This document shows, piece after piece, positions 1-64,000 of a DNA stretch of 64,000 nucleotides. Origin of the DNA: Halichoerus grypus (lineage: Eukaryota > Chordata > Mammalia > Carnivora > Phocidae); NCBI RefSeq assembly GCF_964656455.1, contig NC_135718.1, forward strand, positions 127,883,093 through 127,947,092, in the 5' to 3' direction. Each line of letters opens with the position of its first letter. Within the stretch, counting starts at the first letter, position 1. The notes under the pieces are model-generated. The model worked only from the letters and a program-made list of their open reading frames with translations. It did no database searches and had not been told where the DNA came from. The translations under genes were made by a program, and so were the position numbers.

Positions 1-2980
1 TTCTGGCTTTTTGGTTTTCCTGTTTGCAAGACTCCCAATGGACCTAATCTCACCACGCCTCCACTCCTAGCTCCCTGACATGAGGGTCACACGATTCAGA
101 GGGACATTCCCTTCCAGTCTCGGAGGTCATTAGTTCCTGTGGTATTCCAAAAGAGTAGGAAGACAACAGCCTGCTCTTTCTCACAAACACCTCACATCAT
201 CACCTGAGAGGACACCCATATCCAGAAACCCTGCTTATAGGTGAAATTTGCCAGACCGAGTGGGACTTGGTCCTACAAGCCAGCATCAGGAGACCTACAG
301 GAGACTCTAAGAATTCTTTATTTCAGGGTGTTTAGGAAAGGAAGCTGTTCTTGTCCTAATCACAGGTTTAACACAGGGTTCAAGTGTTAAAGTAATCCAG
401 ATCACCAAATGTAACTCCTCATCATACTTGTTTTTCTTATTCTCGGGCCTTAGCTAAGCTGACGCTAATAAGCAGACTATAAGTCAACCCCACTGACGGG
501 CTGAAATGTGTTTTTCCAGCCAGAGGTTTTGCTAATGGATATACTAATTTAATGCTGGTACACTCTTTTGATGACTAGGAACTACTAGCAAGTTCTGGCT
601 ACTAGTGGTTCATGGCTCCACTAAAGAGGCCATAAATAATAAAATGGCCTTAGGGACACTGTGTTCCCAAAAGGCCAATGCCTGAAGATAATTGCCCTTT
701 ATACTTGAATCAGCTTTATATATTCATGAGTCCTCAACCAACCTGATCAGGGATCTATGGGGCCACCAAGTGGGCTCTCCCCACTGCTTAGGATCCATGT
801 GTGCGCAGATGCGTGCTCAGCCTAGCCCTGGAAGCAAGCACTGCCAGCCAGAGACTGGGAAACAGAAGTAAACTGGAAGATGAGGACCCCAATAGAAATT
901 TAGAGGCTGCATAGAGACCATTAGAGTTGAAAATTAAACCTATGTATACTGGCTCCTCCCAGTTTGATGTTTTGGCTATTTTTCTGAATGATTATGCCAT
1001 GGAGAATTTTCTGTTGACAAGAGTGGTCATGGAAGTAAGTGGACCCTTGGTCCCTTGATTCAACTCTCATTTCTTAGAATACTGGTTTTCATCCTATGTT
1101 TCCAGACCAGCAGCTGCAGCAACATCTGGGAACTTGTTAAAAATGAAATTGTCAGGCCCCATCTCAGACCTACTGAATCAGAAACTAAGGAGAGGGCCCA
1201 GCCATTTCTGTTTTAACAAACGCTCTTGGTAATTCTGATGCACGCTACAGTGTGAAAGTCACTTTTTTAAAGGGAAAGGCAAGTAGCAGAGTCCCCACAC
1301 CGAGGAGCTTTAGGACCAAAAAATAAGGTCCTAGGTTGTAATTCAGGCTTTTACATTAATTTGAAAGTTACCTTTCCCATGCTTCCTTATGTTTCTGTTT
1401 TTCCTTTTAGTTAACACAGAAAAGGTTCATGTGCCTTTGGGCAGACGGGAGGGGGAAGGCAGGAATCTCTTTGAGTTGAACACAATCTTCGGAGAAAAAT
1501 CTGGCTCTGAAATTTTTACCTGGGAAACGAATGGGCTGTAGCTGAAGCAAGCAGTTGGAGGTCTCTTCCAGACTGCTCTTCTGCTAGATTGTGTCTACTC
1601 CGAGGCTTTTTCTGATTATATAATAGGATGAGAAAAGTCAGAAAATCTCATTTGTATTTCCATGGCAACTTGTGCTCTTAGCAACATCCCCTCTCCTTTA
1701 GTTGAGTTCTAAATGGCACTGCTGGGTCTGAGAAACCTGGCCAGAACCTCCTTCCCCAGGGCAGCTGGAGGGCTCCAGTACCCCGAGGAAGACCCCGTCT
1801 CCATGCTCTGCTCCGCTCACAGGACGGGCTGAAGCACAATGAAGACGCAGGACAGGCACCACTAAATCCCTGGGCTCATCCTTTCCTTTCCCCACGCCAG
1901 GCCTAGGGTACAGAATGACTCAGCCACAGTGATAGAAGAAAATCCTTTTAAAAAAAAATCTGAGAGGAGCTTCTTATCTTTCCAGATTCTAGTTGATGGG
2001 GCCATGGGGTAGATGAGGCTATTGACAACTGGTTTTGTTTCAAGTTTGTCAGTTTTCCCTGTGAGGGAGCTTATGGGTAGAGGACAAAGTAATGTGCTAG
2101 TACTAGGCCTCTTGAAATCTAGGACCAAGCATCTGGGGAGGAACTAAGGCTGGAAGAAGACAAGTGTAAAACAGATTTCACTAAAATCACCCCTTCGGTC
2201 CCCCCGAAGGCCTATAACGGGCCTTTGGTCATCTCCTGTGCGATCTTCCTGCTTCCTTCCCATTCCTTGGAGACTGAAGATGTTAGATAATAAGGCAAGA
2301 GCTCCCATATCCCAGCCAGTGTCTGGGCTCCTGCTGTGCAGGAGCCTCCCACTTAATGACTTTCGTTACTGTTGTTGTTTTTTGTGTTTTGTTTTGTTTT
2401 TGTAACAGAACAATCTTTTTTTTTTTTAATGAATTCCAACCCCTACCAGATTCCTTTCCTTCCCTTCCCCTCCCACCCCCATCCTGTTTTAGGCAGCACT
2501 GTTTATGTGATGGAGTCTGTGTTTCTCAAGTGCATGGCAATCCTCAGGTGTAAAGTGGGGAGGAATTTTTGCACCAGGTTTTTGTGTGTTTTTTTTTAAT
2601 TTATTGGACATAAAGCCCCAAACCAGGATATGTATGTGTCTGTGTGTTTGTTTTTTCTCATTTGACCCTCCCCTCTTTCAATCTACCCCCTTTTATATCT
2701 AATGTAGAGAAAGCAAATTTGAATCTGGAAAGCAAACCGTTGTATATAGTTGCGGTAACAATCATGAAGAGAGCTGAGCTGTCCCCTCAGTAATTTGTTT
2801 TAAGTAACAAATTGGTTGAAAATTAAATCCATGCCAGGCCAGCTGAAGAGGCCTTCCTCCATCACTGCCAGAGGCCCCTCTCATCTGGGCCCTCTGTTCC
2901 ATCAGGCATGTCTCCTCCCAGCAAGATTCATCTGTTTGATGCCATTTGCGTTTCAATAAAGTTATCTCCTGTATTGTCCA
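1..2980 (+). other. Probable 3' UTR/terminal exon of upstream gene (NAV1 by synteny)
   Basis: No convincing coding exon is visible in this stretch. It is repeat-poor, has U-rich tracts (about 2365-2430), a perfect Pumilio element TGTATATA at 2741-2748, and AATAAA at 2955-2960 followed by a GT-rich stretch, all typical of a long mammalian 3' UTR ending near 2975-2985. In other mammals the gene immediately upstream of IPO9 in the same direction is NAV1, so NAV1 is the natural candidate. The assignment is synteny plus signals, not protein evidence. The upstream end of the transcribed part cannot be fixed from the window, and the first 1-1.5 kb could be intron. Confidence 0.45.
2955..2960 (+). 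terminator. Polyadenylation signal AATAAA of the upstream gene
   Basis: A canonical AATAAA is followed within 30 bases by a T/GT-rich downstream element (ATTGTCCACTGGTTCTCTCT). It sits at the end of a stretch with 3' UTR character and 1.7 kb before the IPO9 start. Confidence 0.5.
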
Positions 2981-2985
2981 CTGGT

Positions 2986-60363
<57,378 letters not shown>

Positions 60364-61317
60364 AAAACGGAGACTTTCCACATCTGCTCCTCCTGGCCTA
60401 GCCACAAACCATTTTGCAGCCCTAAACTGGCCTCAAGATGTACTTTCTTTTCAACCTAGAGTGGCCTCCTGACTCTTGGCCCTTGGCCTTTGCAGAGTGA
60501 CAATTCAGACCAGGCTCACCAGTGCTATCACTTAGGAATACTGGAACAAAGGACATTTCTCAAAGACTCCCTGAAGAGACTCCATCTCTAGAACCTTTTT
60601 CACCCCAACTGTGCCCTCACCTGTGTTCCTAGAGTCCTCTGCTGGCCACTCCAGAAACATATTGCCCAGAAGGATTATGTGTTCATGGATTATTTTGCCC
60701 CACCTCAGGAGCACAGGAAGTCATGACCATTTATATTCTAAAACAGACCTGTTTACTTTCATAGGACATCTGATGTGTTCAGATAGGAATACCCTTGAGA
60801 GATGATTCTGCTTTCTGCCCTCCACCACAGATGTTCTGGGTTCTCCATAGGAACAAGAGAGAGCTACATTCTGAGCCCTCTCCAGTGACCTCTCCTTGTC
60901 TCCCTCCTATAACACTAAGGCTCCCCTGTTAAAGGAAGTCATCTTGTTTTTGCCTCATTGCATGACACAGCCCCTCCCCCTAAGCTATCCCTGTGTATAC
61001 ATGCACACACACAAAATAAGCCAGACAGATGGCACATTGGTTTTCCTTTTTTAGAAGAAAAAAAAAAAAGGAAAAACATTTTTTTAAAAGTCCTCCTGAC
61101 CCAACCATATTTAATATTCCTCTCCCACACGTCACCACACAGTCTGATTCAAAGGTTACCCCATCTCCCTCAGAAATCCTCTAAAGTGGTTAAGTTGTAG
61201 CCCTCAAATTTGCAATGTGTATTTTTCTAGGAGAGTAAAGTAATCTTTACAAATGAATTTAGTCCGCATGGTATAAGGTGTACCAGCACATCTGCCTTCT
61301 GTTCCTTTTAGAAGGAA

Positions 61318-61323
61318 AATAAA
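61318..61323 (+). terminator. IPO9: Candidate IPO9 polyadenylation signal 1
   Basis: AATAAA 955 nt after the stop codon, in an A-rich setting. The downstream GT-rich element is weak. Confidence 0.35.
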
Positions 61324-61483
61324 AATAAGGGGAAAAAGATTAGGCAGAGCCATGTAGACACCCTAGTGTGTTTTAGCTAAGCTAGCTCAAAATGATTCTT
61401 AGAGAACTAGTATCATCCAATCAAGTATTTTTAAGGGTGGTCCCTTATTTGGGAATTTCAGTCTGTTGTGGGTGAATGAGGAT

Positions 61484-61489
61484 AATAAA
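61484..61489 (+). terminator. IPO9: Candidate IPO9 polyadenylation signal 2
   Basis: AATAAA about 1.1 kb after the stop, preceded by a GT-rich stretch rather than followed by one. Confidence 0.3.
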
Positions 61490-62817
61490 TCAAGGGGAGG
61501 AAGGCAAAGCCCAGCATTCCCTTTTTTGATAGTGCCCACACCTGGTGCCTCAGTTTTATTAGCTACAGAAGATTTCTTTAGGTTGATGGTCTTGCAGACA
61601 AGAAACAGAATATGAAGTGAATTTAAGTCTCTGTTCTTGAAGAAAGGGCCCCACTTGTGGGGCATTTACTGTACAGGACTGTTACGGAAGCCTAAGGATT
61701 TTGTAGCTAATAGTGATTTCATGCCACTAGGTGTCCCTGGTGTACAATTCTCACATCTGAGCTGGGGAAAGTGTCTGTTAACGTTACTATCTTTGAAAAG
61801 CCTGAGGACGTGTGCACAGCATGGTCCGCTGCCAGCCAGGTTCTGAGACTGGTAACTGCCCCTGCTGTTTCTCCCCCTTGAGTTGGGAGAGTTGCTCATA
61901 TTGGGGAAATATAGGAGGTCTGGCCAATTGGTGCTCAGGAAAACCACAGTCAGCCTTAGAAACAAACTCCATAGTTGATCTCAAGGCAGTGCCAGTTGGT
62001 TTCAGTGCTGAAGGTTATACAAGGCCAAATCAACTCCTGATTGTGGCACAAAAGAAAGGTCTCATGCCATTGGCATTGAATTGCTGAGTTTGGGAAGGCT
62101 TGGGGCTCCCACACATAGAATGATATGGGCCCCTTCTGGGCCTGCTAATTAGAAAAAAAGAGTCTGTATCTGTGCCAAAAATGATCTCTTGACAAAGGTC
62201 CTCTCTTGCTGATTTTTGGGGAGGACTGGAAAACTTAAGTCCTGAAGGAAAAGGTCTTCGTATCATCCAGGGGGCCACCCCTGCCCAACGGACATACTGT
62301 TGTGGATGAGAGCAGAGGGTCTTGGACCCCTTTGTGTGCAGGCACTTCCTTTCCTCCCACAGCATTTTCATATCATCCCATTTAACCTTTACAGCAGGTA
62401 CACAGTAATATTCCCATTCTATCGATGAGGAAGAGTTCAGAGACTATATCCACCGTCAGCAGGGAGAAAAAAGATCTGCTTGAGTCCAGTAGTATTGACA
62501 GAAAGTTGAACTCTAGCTCCTATTTTGTCTCCTGGTCTTTTGGCCAAAGAACTTACCTTGGGTCTAAAAGATCAGGGCTAACTGGTTGGAAGGAGTTGAA
62601 GTTCAAGATAAGATAAATAAGGGAATGAGAGAGCGCTGGGCTGTTCTAAAAAACTTCAGGTTTCCCGAGCCTGGTGAGTAACAGCTAGGACACCAAGGGC
62701 TTTGCCAGCAGTGTGTTGAGCTCTTAGTGGAAAGAACTGAAGGGAAAACGGAAGAAACAACCAGAAGATGGAGGAGGTGGAAGTCCAAGAACAGAAGGAA
62801 GCTGGTTATGATAAGTC

Positions 62818-62883
62818 CCTGCCCAATCTGTGACATTGATCAGGGACTATCCTGCCAGATGTGTGACACTGATCAGGGACTAC
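62818..62883. repeat. 33-bp tandem duplication in the 3' flank
   Basis: Two 33-bp units starting CCTGCC and ending GATCAGGGACTA(T/C) with five mismatches. Confidence 0.85.
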
Positions 62884-63248
62884 AGACAGATGACTTGAGG
62901 TGATAAATAAGAATGTTGTAATCACTGGAGTTTAATAGATGTTCATTATGAATTCAGAGCAAGTGATGCCCAACTAGACTCGTAGTCTGATTTTGTTAAC
63001 AGATAAAATCTGGACGTGGTAAAATCAAAGCATTAGGGAAATGGAGAAGTTGGTTACTGGCCACCAACTCTCAGACTACAAACTGGCTTATTGTGGAATG
63101 GTTTATGCTGTGCCCCAGGGCTCTGTCCTTGGCCCCTCCTTTGATATTAATGACAGATGAGGGTTTTTTTTTAATGTTTTACCCATTCCAAAAGAGGATT
63201 TGAGGCCATTTACAAAAGGAACAGTACTAGATAGAGTTGCTGATCAGA

Positions 63249-63395
63249 TTTTTTTTTTAGATGGGGGGAGGGGTTAGAGGGAGAGAGAAAATCCCTAGCA
63301 GGTTCCGTGGGGCTTCATCTCTCAACCTTGGGATCATGACCTGAGCAGAAATCAAGAGTCAGATGCTTAACCTACTGAGCCACCCAGGCTCCCCT
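63249..63395 (-). mobile_element. Carnivore SINE, old degraded copy
   Basis: GATCATGACCTGAGC, AAATCAAGAGTCAGATGCTT and CTGAGCCACCCAGGC are recognisable. CTGATCAG occurs on both sides. Confidence 0.85.
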
Positions 63396-64000
63396 GCTGA
63401 TCAGCCGATCAGATTTTTAGATAACAAGAACTCCTGGGAAGGATGACAATTTAGGATTCAAACAACTATCTCTATAAGCTTTAAAAATAGGCAGAATTTA
63501 AAGGTAAGGTTGTTTTCAAAATTCAGATGGATGAGTATGAAGAGAGTTAAGGATTACAGAGCACTGTGCTCTTGTTAACAATTCTTTGTGCCAGTAATAA
63601 GTGTTTATGATGTCAGGAACTGTTAACGTGTCCTCACTAAACTCCAGTGTAGTCCTGGCTGGGGTAGTAGGCACAGATTGTGTAAGATCATTTCGGTCCT
63701 CTGTGTCTGTCAGCAATCCTAGAGTGCTCTGTTCCATTATGGTGCTCAAACAGGAGGCTCCCTGACAGACGGTGAGCCCATCTGCAAGAGGAAAACCAAG
63801 AACTGGAGGCCCCAAGCTGTGTCAGGGGGAAGAAGCTTGAAGGAGCCGAGAAGACTCAGGGAAAACAGGACACTGCTTTGGAAACCGAAAGGATTGTCCA
63901 GTGAAAGACATTCTATACTTCTCACCCCAGCCAGGCAGACCTACGGCCAATAAGTGGATGATAAACTCAAAGCCAATTTCTGGCCACTATGTGTTTATTC
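63396..64000. other. 3' flank, nothing recognised
   Basis: No exon, repeat or RNA gene that I can support. It may be distal IPO9 3' UTR or intergenic sequence. Confidence 0.5.

Larger units (their letters stand above)
60364..63248 (+). other. IPO9: IPO9 3' UTR (end not determined)
   Basis: No coding signal follows the stop. AATAAA hexamers at 61318-61323 and 61484-61489 are candidate early polyadenylation signals, and no clearly stronger one appears before the SINE relic at 63249. A 33-bp imperfect tandem duplication lies at 62818-62883. The 3' UTR may end at about 61.3-61.5 kb or run on to or past the window end. I cannot decide from sequence alone. Confidence 0.55.

Noticed and set aside
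63516..63815. 99-codon minus-strand open frame near the window end as a neighbouring gene
   Set aside because: No recognisable domain, no splice or promoter context, and a composition like random non-coding sequence.

Overview
This is mammalian genomic DNA, most likely from a caniform carnivore of the bear/seal/weasel group. The evidence is more than 40 copies of the tRNA-derived carnivore SINE (Can-SINE/SINEC), whose sequence resembles the arctoid form rather than the dog or cat forms. L1 3' ends of the carnivore type are also present. Species-level assignment is inference.

The window is dominated by one complete protein-coding gene on the plus strand, IPO9 (importin-9). I rebuilt 24 coding exons from 4680 to 60363. 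They join in frame to 3126 nt, encoding 1041 residues plus a stop, which is the length I recall for human importin-9. Importin-9 is a karyopherin-beta nuclear import receptor for histones H2A-H2B, ribosomal proteins and actin. Its acidic C-terminal loop (residues about 952-963 and 980-993) is intact. All introns have GT-AG ends except intron 8 (33496-33693), a minor-spliceosome AT-AC intron with a perfect ATATCCTTTT donor.

Layout: 1 to about 2980 looks like the 3' end of an upstream plus-strand gene (NAV1 by synteny), with a Pumilio site and an AATAAA signal. About 2990-4440 is unremarkable spacer. About 4480-5190 is the IPO9 CpG-island promoter and exon 1, with a YY1-type motif over the start codon. 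Intron 1 (21.4 kb) is the main repeat landfill. It holds an old plus-strand L1 carrying later L1 pieces, SINEs and a 1.5-kb processed pseudogene that I recognise as C8orf58-like. It also holds a minus-strand L1 split by an almost complete Tigger1 transposon, itself holding two SINEs, and a stack of three SINEs inserted one after another into the same target. Exons 2-14 lie at 26234-40011. Intron 14 (12.9 kb) holds a nearly full-length but dead plus-strand L1 riddled with SINEs. Exons 15-24 lie at 52892-60363, followed by a 3' UTR of uncertain end.

I found no CRISPR array, operon or undescribed gene system. The most interesting items are the AT-AC intron, the nested retrocopy, a SINE that appears to have carried extra 3' sequence with it, the same-target SINE stack, a 19-bp patch shared between a SINE and nearby unique sequence, and two tiny internally deleted SINEs with intact target duplications.
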